A DNA stretch of 64,000 bases from Embleya scabrispora DSM 41855 (GTDB lineage: Bacteria; Actinomycetota; Actinomycetes; Streptomycetales; Streptomycetaceae). Of the stretch, positions 16,999 through 25,744 are shown in pieces (position 1 is the stretch's first letter; every line of letters starts with the position of its first letter). The stretch lies in contig NZ_KB889585.1 of the NCBI RefSeq assembly GCF_000372745.1, positions 62,001-126,000 of the forward strand, in the 5' to 3' direction. A model generated the notes under the pieces. That model was not told the DNA's origin, ran no database searches, and saw only the letters and a program-made list of their open reading frames with translations. A program made the translations under genes and the position numbers.

Positions 16999-17426
16999 TG
17001 CGCACGATGTTCAAGTCCAAGATCCACCGCGCGACGATCACGCAGGCGGACCTCCACTACGTCGGCTCGATCACCATCGACGAGGATCTGCTCGAAGCCG
17101 CCGACATCCTGCCCGGCGAACTGGTGCACGTGGTCGACATCGACAACGGCGCCCGCCTGGAGACCTACACGATCGCAGGCCCGCGCGGCACCGGCGTGAT
17201 CGGCATCAACGGTGCCGCCGCACGCCTGGTGCACACCGGCGACCTGGTGATCATCATCGCCTACGCCCAGGTCACCGACGCCGAGGCGCGGGCGATGAAG
17301 CCGCGCGTGGTGTTCGTGGACGCGGCCAACGCGATCACCGGTACCGGCCACGACCCGGCCGAGGCTCTTCCCGGCGGCGAGACGGTACGCGGTGACCGCG
17401 TGGTGGGCGACCGGGTCGCGCAATGA
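16995..17426 (+). CDS. panD: Aspartate 1-decarboxylase precursor
   Basis: PanD decarboxylates aspartate to beta-alanine with a self-made pyruvoyl group. The 143-residue proenzyme has the cleavage site Gly24-Ser25 in HYVGSITID; Ser25 becomes the pyruvoyl cofactor. Lys9, Tyr22, Arg54 and the GING/NGAAA segment fit the fold. The tail beyond residue about 115 is a charged extension. The first of two ATG codons overlaps the panC stop (ATGA) and gives the standard Gly24-Ser25 numbering. The stop overlaps the nadB start, so NAD and pantothenate synthesis are coupled in one transcript, both drawing on aspartate. Actinomycete PanD proenzymes need no separate PanZ gene here. Confidence 0.97.
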   Translation: MMRTMFKSKIHRATITQADLHYVGSITIDEDLLEAADILPGELVHVVDIDNGARLETYTIAGPRGTGVIGINGAAARLVHTGDLVIIIAYAQVTDAEARAMKPRVVFVDAANAITGTGHDPAEALPGGETVRGDRVVGDRVAQ

Positions 17427-19072
17427 ACACGCCCGCACTTCCCGCGCGCCTGGCCGCTCCCGATCCCGGGTGGAGCGTGCGCGCGGACGTCATCGTGGTC
17501 GGCTCCGGGGTGGCCGGCCTGACCGTCGCACTGCGTGCGCGCCGGGCGGGCCGGGTCCTGTTGGTGACCAAGGCACAACTCGACGAGGGCTCCACGCGCT
17601 GGGCACAGGGTGGGATAGCGGCCGCGCTCGGCGAGGGCGACAGCCCCGAACAGCACCTGCGCGACACGCTCGTGGCCGGTGCCGGGCTGTGCGCCGAGGA
17701 CGCGGTCCGGGTCCTGGTCACCGAGGGTCCGGACGCGGTGCGCCGACTGATCGACACCGGCGCCGAGTTCGACCGGGGTCCGGACGGCGACGTACTGCTC
17801 ACCCGTGAGGGTGGCCACCTGCGCAACCGGATCGCACACGCCGGCGGCGACGCGACGGGAGCGGAGATATCGCGGGCTCTGGTCGCCGCGGTGCGGGCCA
17901 CGCCGGACATCGAGGTGATCGAGAACGCGCTCGTGCTCGACCTGCTCAAGGACGCCTCCGGGCGCGCGTGCGGGGTCACCCTGCACGTGATGGGCGAGGG
18001 CGCGCGGGACGGCGTCGGCGCCGCCGTGGGGCGGGCCGTCGTGCTCGCCACCGGCGGCATGGGCCAGGTCTTCTCGTCCACCACGAACCCGTCGGTGGCC
18101 ACCGGCGACGGGGTCGCGCTCGCGCTGCGCGGCGGGGCCGAGGTCACCGACCTGGAGTTCGTCCAGTTCCACCCGACCGTGCTGTGGCTCGGTGCGGGCG
18201 CCGAGGGTCAGCAGCCGCTGGTCTCCGAGGCGGTCCGCGGCGAAGGCGCCCACCTCGTGGACGCGGCCGGCATCCGGTTCATGACGGATCGTCATCCGCT
18301 CGGCGAATTGGCCCCGCGCGACATCGTGGCCAAGGGCATCGTGCGCCGGATGGCCGAAACCGGCGCCGAACACATGTACCTGGACGGCCGGCACTTCGGC
18401 GCGGACATGTGGAAGCACCGCTTCCCGACCATCCTGGCCGCATGCCGTGCGCACGGGATCGACCCGGTGACCGAGCCGATCCCGGTGGCGCCCGCCGCGC
18501 ACCACGCGAGTGGAGGCGTACGCACCGACCTGCATGGACGGACCAGCGTGCCGGGGTTGTACGCATGCGGAGAGGTGGCGTGCACCGGCGTGCACGGCGC
18601 CAACCGGCTCGCGTCCAACTCGCTGTTGGAGGGCCTGGTCTTCGCCGAGCGGATCGCGGCGGATCTGGCCCTGGGCATGCCGCCGTTCGCTGCGCCGGCC
18701 GCCCCCGAGGGCCCGGCGGGGCTGCTCGGCGAGGAGGTCCGGCTGCGCCTGCAACGCGCGATGACCTCGGGCGCCGGGGTGCTGCGCGGCGCGCACGGTC
18801 TGGCCGGCGCCGAGGCCGCGTTGGTCGAGTTGGCCACCCGTACCAGCACCGATCCGTGCACGCAGACGTGGGAGACCACCAACCTGCACCTGGTCGCGAG
18901 CGCACTCACCCGAGCCGCGCTGCTCCGCGAGGAGACGCGCGGTTGTCACTGGCGCGAGGACCGTCCGGACCTCGACGACGCCGCGTGGCGCGGCAACCTC
19001 GTCACGTCGCTGCGCGAGGGCGCCCTGCACGTCGCCTACCAGGCACACGAACCCGAGGAGTCGACCGCGTGA
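17423..19072 (+). CDS. nadB: L-aspartate oxidase
   Basis: NadB oxidises aspartate to iminoaspartate, the first step of de novo NAD synthesis. The 549-residue flavoprotein has the FAD motif [21 protein letters not shown] (about 25-45), [15 protein letters not shown], and the C-terminal FAD segment [37 protein letters not shown] carries the active-site histidine region of the fumarate reductase/NadB superfamily. The start overlaps panD (ATGA) and the stop overlaps nadC (GTGA). The next pathway enzyme, NadA, is not in the window and must lie elsewhere, a common arrangement in Streptomyces. Confidence 0.96.
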   Translation: MNTPALPARLAAPDPGWSVRADVIVVGSGVAGLTVALRARRAGRVLLVTKAQLDEGSTRWAQGGIAAALGEGDSPEQHLRDTLVAGAGLCAEDAVRVLVTEGPDAVRRLIDTGAEFDRGPDGDVLLTREGGHLRNRIAHAGGDATGAEISRALVAAVRATPDIEVIENALVLDLLKDASGRACGVTLHVMGEGARDGVGAAVGRAVVLATGGMGQVFSSTTNPSVATGDGVALALRGGAEVTDLEFVQFHPTVLWLGAGAEGQQPLVSEAVRGEGAHLVDAAGIRFMTDRHPLGELAPRDIVAKGIVRRMAETGAEHMYLDGRHFGADMWKHRFPTILAACRAHGIDPVTEPIPVAPAAHHASGGVRTDLHGRTSVPGLYACGEVACTGVHGANRLASNSLLEGLVFAERIAADLALGMPPFAAPAAPEGPAGLLGEEVRLRLQRAMTSGAGVLRGAHGLAGAEAALVELATRTSTDPCTQTWETTNLHLVASALTRAALLREETRGCHWREDRPDLDDAAWRGNLVTSLREGALHVAYQAHEPEESTA

Positions 19073-19959
19073 GCACCGTCCAGCTGTCCGCCGATCTCAC
19101 GTCGCGCCTGGCCGAGGCCGGGCTCGACCCGCTCGCCGTCGCCGCGCTGGCGACCGCCGCCGTCGCCGAGGACCTCGACGGCGGCGTGGACGTCACCTCG
19201 GTGGCCACCGTGCCCGAGGACGCGCGCGGTCACGCCGAGTTCACCGTCCGCGGATCGGGTGTGGTCGCGGGCATCCCGGTCGCCGAGGCGGTGCTCGAAC
19301 TGGTCTGCGGCGCCGACCTGGTGCTCACCCGGCACGTCCGGGACGGCGACGCGGTGACGCCCGGCACGGTGCTGTTCACTGCCGAGGCGAGCACCCGCAC
19401 GCTGCTCACCGCCGAGCGGGTCGCGCTCAACCTGCTGTGCCGGCTGTCCGGTGTGGCCACCGCCACCCGCGCGTGGGCGGACGCGATCGAGGGCACCGGT
19501 GCCTCGGTCCGGGACACCCGCAAGACCACGCCGGGCCTGCGCGCCCTGGAGAAGTACGCGGTGCGCTGCGGCGGCGGGGTCAACCACCGGATGTCGCTGT
19601 CCGACGCGGCGATGGTCAAGGACAACCACGTGGTCGCCGCGGGCGGCGTCGCCGAGGCGTTCAAGGCCGTGCGGGCGGCCTTCCCGAACGTGCCGGTCGA
19701 GGTGGAGGTGGACCACCTCGACCAGATCCCGCCGGTCCTGGACGCGGGCGCCGACCTGATCCTGCTGGACAACATGACGCCGGATCGCATGCGCGAGGCG
19801 GTGGCCCTGGTTGCGGGCCGGGCCCGCCTCGAGGCCAGTGGTGGCCTCACCCTGGCGACCGCCCGCGAGGTCGCCGAGACCGGTGTGGACTACATCGCGG
19901 TCGGCGCGCTCACCCACTCCGCCCCGATCCTGGACGTCGGCGTGGATCTGCGCGCCTGA
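19069..19959 (+). CDS. nadC: Nicotinate-nucleotide diphosphorylase (carboxylating)
   Basis: NadC (quinolinate phosphoribosyltransferase) makes nicotinate mononucleotide from quinolinate and PRPP, releasing CO2. The 296-residue product has LTAERVALNLLCRLSGVAT, DTRKTTPGLRALEKYAVRCGGGVNHR with the Arg, Lys and His active-site residues, VEVEVDHLDQ, and the LDNMTP barrel motif. The family-standard ending IAVGALTHSAPILDVGVDL is present. The GTG start overlaps the nadB stop, giving tight coupling between the oxidase and the phosphoribosyltransferase. Confidence 0.97.
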   Translation: MSTVQLSADLTSRLAEAGLDPLAVAALATAAVAEDLDGGVDVTSVATVPEDARGHAEFTVRGSGVVAGIPVAEAVLELVCGADLVLTRHVRDGDAVTPGTVLFTAEASTRTLLTAERVALNLLCRLSGVATATRAWADAIEGTGASVRDTRKTTPGLRALEKYAVRCGGGVNHRMSLSDAAMVKDNHVVAAGGVAEAFKAVRAAFPNVPVEVEVDHLDQIPPVLDAGADLILLDNMTPDRMREAVALVAGRARLEASGGLTLATAREVAETGVDYIAVGALTHSAPILDVGVDLRA

Positions 19960-20072
19960 GCGACCGGTACCGTTCACCGGATCAGCCGTCCCGCCCCGCC
20001 CCGCCGCTCTTCCCTTCCCGAAGCCGCGCTCCGTCCCCCACGGCCCGAGCCAGAACACCAAGGACGCCCACG

Positions 20073-20861
20073 ATGTTGCTCACCATCGACGTCGGTAACT
20101 CGCATACCGTGCTCGGCCTGTTCGACGGTGACGAGATCGTCGAGCACTGGCGCATCTCGACCGAGGCCCGGCGGACCGCGGACGAACTCGCCGTCGTCCT
20201 CGCGGGATTGCTCGGCCAGCACCCGCTGATCGGTGCCGACGGCATCGACGGCATCGCGATCTGTTCCACCGTGCCGTCCGTGCTGCACGAGATGCGCGAC
20301 ATGGTGCGGCGCTACTACGGCGACATCCCCACGGTCGTCGTCGAGCCCGGGGTCAAAACCGGCGTGCCGGTCCTGATGGACAACCCCAAGGAGGTCGGCA
20401 CCGACCGGATCATCAACGCGCTCGCGGCGGTCAAGCTGTACGGCGGCCCGTGCGTGGTGGTCGACTTCGGCACGGCGACCACCTTCGACGCGGTCAGCAC
20501 CAAGGGCGAGTACGTCGGCGGCGCGATCGCCCCCGGCATCGAGATCTCGGTGGACGCGCTGGGCGCGCGCGGCGCGCAGTTGCGCAAGATCGAGCTGATG
20601 CGCCCGCGCAGCGTGATCGGCAAGAGCACGGTCGAGGCGATGCAGGCGGGCATCCTGTACGGCTTCGCCGGGCAGGTGGACGGCGTGGTCAAGCGCATGG
20701 CGGCCGAACTGTCCCCGGACGACCCGGACGCGGTCACGGTGGTGGCCACGGGCGGACTGGCGACGCTGGTCCTGGGCGAGGCGTCGGTGATCGACGTGCA
20801 CGAGCCGTGGCTGACCCTGATCGGCCTGCGGATGGTCTACGAGCGCAACGCGGCGGTCTGA
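20073..20861 (+). CDS. coaX: Type III pantothenate kinase
   Basis: CoaX phosphorylates pantothenate in the first committed step of CoA synthesis. The 262-residue protein begins MLLTIDVGNSHTVLGLFD, the ASKHA phosphate-1 motif with the catalytic Asp. It also has NPKEVGTDRIINALAA and VDFGTATTFDAVS, and an adenosine-binding GGLATLVLGE. The gene follows nadC after 113 bp and uses the pantothenate made by the panC-panD products upstream. A CCGGTACCG sequence in the gap contains a possible TACCGT -10 box. Start by family alignment at ATG 20073. Confidence 0.96.
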   Translation: MLLTIDVGNSHTVLGLFDGDEIVEHWRISTEARRTADELAVVLAGLLGQHPLIGADGIDGIAICSTVPSVLHEMRDMVRRYYGDIPTVVVEPGVKTGVPVLMDNPKEVGTDRIINALAAVKLYGGPCVVVDFGTATTFDAVSTKGEYVGGAIAPGIEISVDALGARGAQLRKIELMRPRSVIGKSTVEAMQAGILYGFAGQVDGVVKRMAAELSPDDPDAVTVVATGGLATLVLGEASVIDVHEPWLTLIGLRMVYERNAAV

Positions 20862-20948
20862 GCGGGGTCGGCCCGAAGCCGACCCGAAGTCGGCTCGAAG
20901 TCGGAAAAACACAAGCACCAAATAAGCAGGATTGTCCATCTCTGCACA

Positions 20949-20954
20949 TACAGT
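20949..20954 (+). promoter_or_regulatory. -10 box TACAGT of a leaderless gene
   Basis: TACAGT lies 7 nt before the ATG at 20962 and supports that start over 20932. Confidence 0.45.
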
Positions 20955-20961
20955 GCGTGGT

Positions 20962-22116
20962 ATGCCGACGCCACATGGTGACCAGGGGATGGCCTTCAGC
21001 GCGCATGAGGTACGGGTGTTGCGCCGCGCGCTGGCCGTCGCGGTGCGCAGCGGTCGCGACTCGGTCGACTTCTGGCTGCTCGGCCGCGCGATCGGCGAGG
21101 CGCAGGACGAGCGCGAGCGGCTGCGCGCGTTCATGACGGCCGAGCTGCGGCGCTATCGGGCCGCGCTGCCCGGGAGCGCGGCCACCTTCCTGTCCTGTCT
21201 GCGCAACGCGGTGGACGAGGTCGCGCACGTCCCCTCGGCCGAGGACCTGGCCGCCCTGCGGAGCACCCTCGACCTGCCCTGCGGCGAGCGCGAACGGGCG
21301 AGCCGCGTCGCGCTGTTGAGCCGCTGCACCCGGTTGGCCGAGGCCGACCTCGAACGCCGCCTCGCCGCCCGGGCCCACCGCCGCGCCGCCGCCGCAGCCG
21401 TCCGGGCCACCCGCACCGACCCCCTGGACATCCTGATCCCCACCCGCCCGAGGCCGGCAACCCAGTGCCCGATGCCGACGGTTCCACCGGAGTCCGAGGT
21501 TGCCCCGGAACCGGCCCGGGCCGCCACACAGCCGCAAGCCGCGGAGAAACCGGCCGCCCACCACGAACACTTCGCCCACCCCGAAGCGGAAGCCCCGGCC
21601 GAGCCGGCCGTGGCAGACGAGGCCCCGGCGGCCCGGTTCCCGAGTGACGAGACCCTCGAACCCGAGGCGGCCGACCCGGCGGCAGCCGAAGGCGAAGGGC
21701 CGGACGACGAGACCCCCGAAGGCGAGGCCCCGGTCTCGTCCCCGGTCTCGTCCCCGGCCTCGGCATCCGCCGAACTCGAAGCGGTACCCCACCAAGCCCC
21801 GGCCGAGGAAACCGCGAACGACGAGCCGTCCGAGCACGAAGCCCCCGCCCCTCGGCCCGTCGAACCCGAGGCGATCCAACCCGAGGCGACCGAACCGGAG
21901 GCGACCGAACCGCAGGCGACCGAACCCGAGGCGACCGAACCGGAGGCGACGGAACCGGAGATGGACGCGACCACCGACCGCGACACCGCGACGCCGGCCC
22001 CCGCCGCCTCGGACCGGGCCCGAGAGATCCTCTCTCCGGTCATTCCCCACCGCCGCCAGGGCCGCGTCCTGGGCCAACTTCCGGCCCCCGAGGTCCTGCA
22101 GACCGGCACGGGCTGA
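20962..22116 (+). CDS. Helical protein with acidic repeat tail, unknown function
   Basis: The product has 384 residues and no family I recognise. Residues 1-145 are a compact helical domain rich in Arg/Glu (EVRVLRRALAVAVR, RDSVDFWLLGRAI), ending in a basic Arg/Ala stretch. Residues 165-360 are low-complexity Pro/Glu/Ala, with a run of five-residue repeats of the EPEAT type (about 300-332). A short ordered motif, RAREILSPVIPHRRQGRVLGQLP, closes the protein and could be a binding tag. There is no membrane segment, so it is probably cytoplasmic. It sits between coaX and lysS with its own promoter. Many residues in the tail would leave it intrinsically disordered. Confidence 0.75.
   Translation: MPTPHGDQGMAFSAHEVRVLRRALAVAVRSGRDSVDFWLLGRAIGEAQDERERLRAFMTAELRRYRAALPGSAATFLSCLRNAVDEVAHVPSAEDLAALRSTLDLPCGERERASRVALLSRCTRLAEADLERRLAARAHRRAAAAAVRATRTDPLDILIPTRPRPATQCPMPTVPPESEVAPEPARAATQPQAAEKPAAHHEHFAHPEAEAPAEPAVADEAPAARFPSDETLEPEAADPAAAEGEGPDDETPEGEAPVSSPVSSPASASAELEAVPHQAPAEETANDEPSEHEAPAPRPVEPEAIQPEATEPEATEPQATEPEATEPEATEPEMDATTDRDTATPAPAASDRAREILSPVIPHRRQGRVLGQLPAPEVLQTGTG
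21862..21960 (+). repeat. 15-bp tandem repeat encoding EPEAT units
   Basis: About six copies of a 15-bp unit (GAGGCGACCGAACCG with variants) run in frame in the gene above. Unit length is a multiple of three, so copy-number changes would keep the frame. Confidence 0.8.
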
Positions 22117-22307
22117 GCCCGCGACGCCGGATCGGCGGTCCCGGTACCGACAACGCCGCATGCTGGTGGTGAGGGGCAGCGGTCAGGGCGGTTCGCGTCG
22201 GTCGCCTCGCGTCCCGGTGCGGCCTTCCGGGCTTCCGTCGCCGGGACCCGTCCCCCGGCTGGGCCCTGTCCGGCGGATATCGGTTCGGGGAGCCGGTTGG
22301 CCATGGG

Positions 22308-22313
22308 TAGCCT
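22308..22313 (+). promoter_or_regulatory. -10 box TAGCCT of lysS
   Basis: TAGCCT lies 6 nt before the GTG start of lysS; leaderless spacing. No ribosome site precedes the GTG. Confidence 0.5.
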
Positions 22314-22319
22314 TGTCCC

Positions 22320-23828
22320 GTGACCGAGCAGAGCGCAGCGCAGCCGCAGATCGACGACCTTCCCGAGCAGATGCGGGTTCGCCGCGACAAGCTCGACCGG
22401 CTTCGGGCCGAGGGGACCGACCCGTATCCGGTCGGATTCCCCCGCAGCACGACGGTGGCCGCCCTGCGCGCGGAGTTCGACGGTCTCGACGCCGACGTGG
22501 AGACCGGGCGCCGGGTCGGCGTCACCGGCAGGGTCGTGCTGTATCGCACCGGCGGCAAGCTGTGCTTCGCGACACTGCGCGACGCCGACGGCGACATCCA
22601 GGTGATGGTCTCGCTCGACGGCGTCGGCGCCGAGTCGCTGGCCGCCTGGAAGAGCGATGTCGACCTCGGTGACCATGTCGGCGTCGAGGGCCAGGTCATC
22701 ACCTCCCGCCGCGGCGAGCTGTCGATCATGGTCGACTCCTGGGCGATCACGTCCAAGTGCCTGCGCCCGCTGCCGGACAAGCACAAGGGCCTGACCGACC
22801 CGGAGGCCCGGGTCCGCCAGCGCTACGTCGACCTGATCGTCAACGACGAGTCGCGCGCGATGTTGCGCACCCGCAGCCGGATCGTGCGCTCGATTCGCGA
22901 GTGGTTCGACACCAGGGACTTCCTGGAGGTCGAGACCCCGATGCTGCAGCCGGTGCACGGCGGCGCCACCGCGCGCCCGTTCGTCACCCACATCAACGCG
23001 TACGACATGGACCTCTACCTGCGCATCGCGCCGGAGCTGTACCTCAAGCGCCTGGTCGTCGGCGGCGCCGAGAAGGTCTTCGAGATCAACCGCAACTTCC
23101 GCAACGAGGGCGCGGACTCGACGCACAATCCCGAGTTCACCATGCTCGAGGCGTACGAGGCGTACGGCGACTACAACACGATGGCCACGCTCACCCGCGA
23201 GGTGTACCAGCACGTCGCCCAGGCCGTGTTCGGGACGCACACCTTCCGCTACGGCGACCGCGAGGTGGACATCTCCGGCGAGTGGCGCGAGATCACCGTC
23301 TACGGCTCGGTCTCCGAGGCCGTCGGCGAGGAGGTCACCCCCGAGACGCCGATCGAGACGGTGCGCAAGCTCGCCGACGCGCGCGAGATCGAGTACGACA
23401 AGGCGTGGGGCCAGGGCAAGCTGGTCCAGGAGATCTACGAGGCGCTGGTCGAGCACACCCTCGCCGAGCCGACCTTCGTGCGCGACTTCCCGATCGAGAC
23501 GTCGCCGCTGACCCGCCAGCACCGCAACACGCCGGGCGTCGCGGAGAAGTGGGACCTGATCGGCTTCGGCATGGAGCTGGGCACCGCGTACTCCGAGCTG
23601 GTCGACCCGGTCGAGCAGCGTCGCCGGCTCACCGAGCAGTCACTGCTCGCCGCGGGCGGTGACGTCGAGGCCATGCGGATCGACGAGGACTTCCTGCGTG
23701 CGCTGGAGTTCGCGATGCCGCCGAGCGGCGGCCTGGGGCTGGGCATCGACCGGATGATCATGGCCTTCACCGGCCGTGGCATCCGCGAGACGATCCTGTT
23801 CCCGCTGGTCAAGCCGACCACCGACTGA
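22320..23828 (+). CDS. lysS: Lysine--tRNA ligase, class II
   Basis: LysRS charges tRNA-Lys. The 502-residue protein has an N-terminal OB-fold anticodon-binding domain (VGVTGRVVLYRTGGKLCFATLRD, about 60-82). The class II catalytic core has motif 1 around VETPMLQPVHGGA, motif 2 FEINRNFRNEGADSTHNPEFTMLE, and motif 3 GGLGLGIDRMIMAFTG, whose Arg contacts ATP. Length is standard. The GTG start at 22320 is directly behind a leaderless promoter. A hairpin terminator follows the stop. Confidence 0.97.
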   Translation: MTEQSAAQPQIDDLPEQMRVRRDKLDRLRAEGTDPYPVGFPRSTTVAALRAEFDGLDADVETGRRVGVTGRVVLYRTGGKLCFATLRDADGDIQVMVSLDGVGAESLAAWKSDVDLGDHVGVEGQVITSRRGELSIMVDSWAITSKCLRPLPDKHKGLTDPEARVRQRYVDLIVNDESRAMLRTRSRIVRSIREWFDTRDFLEVETPMLQPVHGGATARPFVTHINAYDMDLYLRIAPELYLKRLVVGGAEKVFEINRNFRNEGADSTHNPEFTMLEAYEAYGDYNTMATLTREVYQHVAQAVFGTHTFRYGDREVDISGEWREITVYGSVSEAVGEEVTPETPIETVRKLADAREIEYDKAWGQGKLVQEIYEALVEHTLAEPTFVRDFPIETSPLTRQHRNTPGVAEKWDLIGFGMELGTAYSELVDPVEQRRRLTEQSLLAAGGDVEAMRIDEDFLRALEFAMPPSGGLGLGIDRMIMAFTGRGIRETILFPLVKPTTD

Positions 23829-23851
23829 CGCGCCGGCCAACCGGCGCACGA

Positions 23852-23891
23852 GAGCCCCTTCGGTGACGGATCGTCGCTCCCGAGGGGGCTC
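23852..23891 (+). terminator. Hairpin terminator after lysS
   Basis: Twelve-bp arms (GAGCCCCTTCGG and CCGAGGGGGCTC, with one G-U pair) begin 24 nt after the lysS stop. Confidence 0.75.
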
Positions 23892-23928
23892 CTGTCGTAT
23901 TTCCGGGCGCATCACCCGTTCGTACGCA

Positions 23929-23934
23929 TAGGGT
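23929..23934 (+). promoter_or_regulatory. -10 box TAGGGT of the SGNH hydrolase gene
   Basis: TAGGGT lies 7 nt before the ATG at 23942; leaderless spacing. Confidence 0.5.
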
Positions 23935-23941
23935 CGGCCGC

Positions 23942-24571
23942 ATGGAAGCAGCCCCCGATCTCCGGATCTGCGTCGCCGGCGATTCGTTCGTCCAAGGCGT
24001 CGGCGATCTCGCCGGCGGCGGATGGGTCGGCCGCCTCGCGGCCGAGTCCCGTCGCCGGGGACGGCAGTTGACCGCGTACAACCTCGGCGTGCGGCTGGAG
24101 ACGTCGGCCGACGTCGCGGAGCGCTGGTACGGCGAGGCGGTCCCGCGGATGCGGCACGCCGACGGCACCGGCATGGTCTTCGCGTTCGGCGTCAACGACG
24201 TCAAGGTCGAGCGCGGCCGCCGCCGAGTCGGGCACGCGGACAGCGTGGCCAACCTCGACGCGATACTGGACACCGCCACCGGCGCCCGCTGGATTTGCCT
24301 GGTCGTCGGCGCGCCCCCGGTCCCCGGCGAGGCGAACGGTGGCGAGGACGCGCTCGCCTTGGAGGACGCGTACGCGAAGACGTGCGCCGCGCGCGGCATC
24401 ACCTTCGTGCCCCTCCAGCGCACACTGCGCGAGGACCCCGAGTGGTGGGCGAGCATCGAGGCGTACGGCGACGGCGCGCACTGCGACTCGGCCGGCTACG
24501 CCAAGCTCGCCGGGCTGATCGCCGCGGGCGGCTGGTGGGACTGGCTGGACTCGCTCGCGATCAGGGGCTGA
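23942..24571 (+). CDS. SGNH/GDSL-type hydrolase
   Basis: The 209-residue protein has block I CVAGDSFVQGVGD with the nucleophile serine, the block II glycine in YNLGV, block III GVNDVK with the oxyanion Asn, and block V DGAHCDSAGY with the catalytic Asp and His. It is a small esterase/lipase-type enzyme with no signal peptide, so it acts in the cytoplasm unless exported by other means. The substrate is not predictable. It is transcribed from its own leaderless promoter and converges on the M23 peptidase gene. Confidence 0.88.
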   Translation: MEAAPDLRICVAGDSFVQGVGDLAGGGWVGRLAAESRRRGRQLTAYNLGVRLETSADVAERWYGEAVPRMRHADGTGMVFAFGVNDVKVERGRRRVGHADSVANLDAILDTATGARWICLVVGAPPVPGEANGGEDALALEDAYAKTCAARGITFVPLQRTLREDPEWWASIEAYGDGAHCDSAGYAKLAGLIAAGGWWDWLDSLAIRG

Positions 24572-24599
24572 CGGGCCGGTCGCAGCGGGCACGGCGATC

Positions 24600-24641
24600 G
24601 GGACGCGGTGCTCGGGACCCGGTGCTCACGGCGTGGTGCTC
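24600..24641. repeat. Three tandem 14-bp repeats between convergent genes
   Basis: Units GGGACGCGGTGCTC, GGGACCCGGTGCTC and ACGGCGTGGTGCTC are contiguous. The last touches the stop codon of the M23 peptidase gene. I see no obvious hairpin. Confidence 0.6.
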
Positions 24642-25494
24642 AGGGCGCGACGCCCTTGCCGGCCAGCCACTTGTTCGGGTCCACGGCCGCGCCGCCCTTG
24701 GGGTGCACCTCGAAGTGCAGGTGCGGTCCGGTGGAGTTGCCGGTCGTACCGACGTAGCCGATCACCTCGCCCGCCGCCACCGAGCCGGAGGTCTTGGCGA
24801 ACCGCGACTGGTGGCAGTACCAGGTCTGGGTGCCGTCGGGGTGGGTGATCACGATCCGGTTGCCGAACGCGCCGGCGGTGCCCGCGGAGGCGATCTTCCC
24901 GGCGGCGGCGGCCTTGATCGGCGTGCCGGAGCGCGTCGCGAAGTCCAGGCCGGTGTGCGTGTGCGCCCAGCGCGAGCCGCTGTTGCCGAAGCGACCGGTC
25001 AGCGTGTAGCCGGAGGTCGGTACCACCCATCCCGAGGCGGCCCGCTCCGCCGCCGCCCGCTCGGCCTCGGCCTGTTCCTCGGCCTCCCGGGCCCGCTCGG
25101 CTTCCGCCCGCTCGGCTTCCACGCGCTCGGCCTCCCGAGCCTGCTCGGCCTCCACACGCTCGGCCTCCACACGTGCGGCCGTGTCCGCGGCGGCCTGCCG
25201 CTCGGCCGCCTGCGCGGTGTCCAGCGCCGGGCGCTCCTGCGAGCGGGCCGCGACGTCCGCGCCGCGGCCGGCGAGCCGCTGTGCGATGTCCGGATCGGCG
25301 CTCGGCGCGCCGGTCGCCCGCACGCGGCTCGTGTCCGTCCCCGCCGCCTGGACCCCGGTGGTGACCGCGACGGCCAGCAGCGCGAGGCCGGCGACCGCGG
25401 TGGCCGGACGACTCGGACGCAGCGCCTTCAGCCGCGAAAGGCGATCGGCGGACGTGGACGTGGACGTGGTCGGAGCTTCGGGGGAGTGCGGCAC
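24640..25494 (-). CDS. Secreted M23 (LytM) peptidase with coiled-coil stalk
   Basis: The product has 284 residues. A basic N-terminus and the hydrophobic segment ATAVAGLALLAVAVTTGVQA form a signal peptide or anchor. Residues about 95-150 are an Ala/Glu/Arg coiled coil (AEAERAREAEEQAEAERAAAE). The LytM domain covers 155-284, with the zinc ligands His and Asp in HTHTGLDFA, TWYCHQS, and HLHFE. Such enzymes cut peptidoglycan cross-links or act as amidase activators; all metal ligands are present, so an active peptidase is likely. The GTG at 25494 has GAGG five nt upstream; the GTG at 25500 is too close to it. It is divergent from a BlaI-type repressor gene. Confidence 0.88.
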   Translation of the reverse strand: MPHSPEAPTTSTSTSADRLSRLKALRPSRPATAVAGLALLAVAVTTGVQAAGTDTSRVRATGAPSADPDIAQRLAGRGADVAARSQERPALDTAQAAERQAAADTAARVEAERVEAEQAREAERVEAERAEAERAREAEEQAEAERAAAERAASGWVVPTSGYTLTGRFGNSGSRWAHTHTGLDFATRSGTPIKAAAAGKIASAGTAGAFGNRIVITHPDGTQTWYCHQSRFAKTSGSVAAGEVIGYVGTTGNSTGPHLHFEVHPKGGAAVDPNKWLAGKGVAP

Positions 25495-25576
25495 GAACAC
25501 CTCGGGGAATCGACGACAGGGCCGGGATCAGTGGTAACAACCCACGGCATATCGACCAAGTCGCGAGAGAGGGGAC

Positions 25577-25594
25577 ACTACGCCCTCGCGTAGT
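25577..25594. promoter_or_regulatory. Candidate BlaI-type operator
   Basis: The inverted repeat ACTACG and CGTAGT is separated by 6 bp in the 250-bp gap between the divergent M23 and BlaI-family genes, on the M23 side. GTAGT-type half-sites are typical of BlaI/MecI operators. The assignment is inference. Confidence 0.5.
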
Positions 25595-25744
25595 AGTACG
25601 TTCCGCGCTCCCGCGTTCGCGCATACCGCGAATCACGACATAGGACAAATCCTGACGAAACGGTGTCTACGATGCCGCATAGGAGACTGCGCGCCGTCCG
25701 TGATGCAGCTCACGGCGCGGCCAGGTTTCGGGAAGGAGTCGACC

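Noticed and set aside
25501-25680. Possible c-di-AMP (ydaO) riboswitch upstream of the M23 peptidase gene
   Set aside because: Such elements precede wall hydrolases in Streptomyces, but I could not find the conserved core here.
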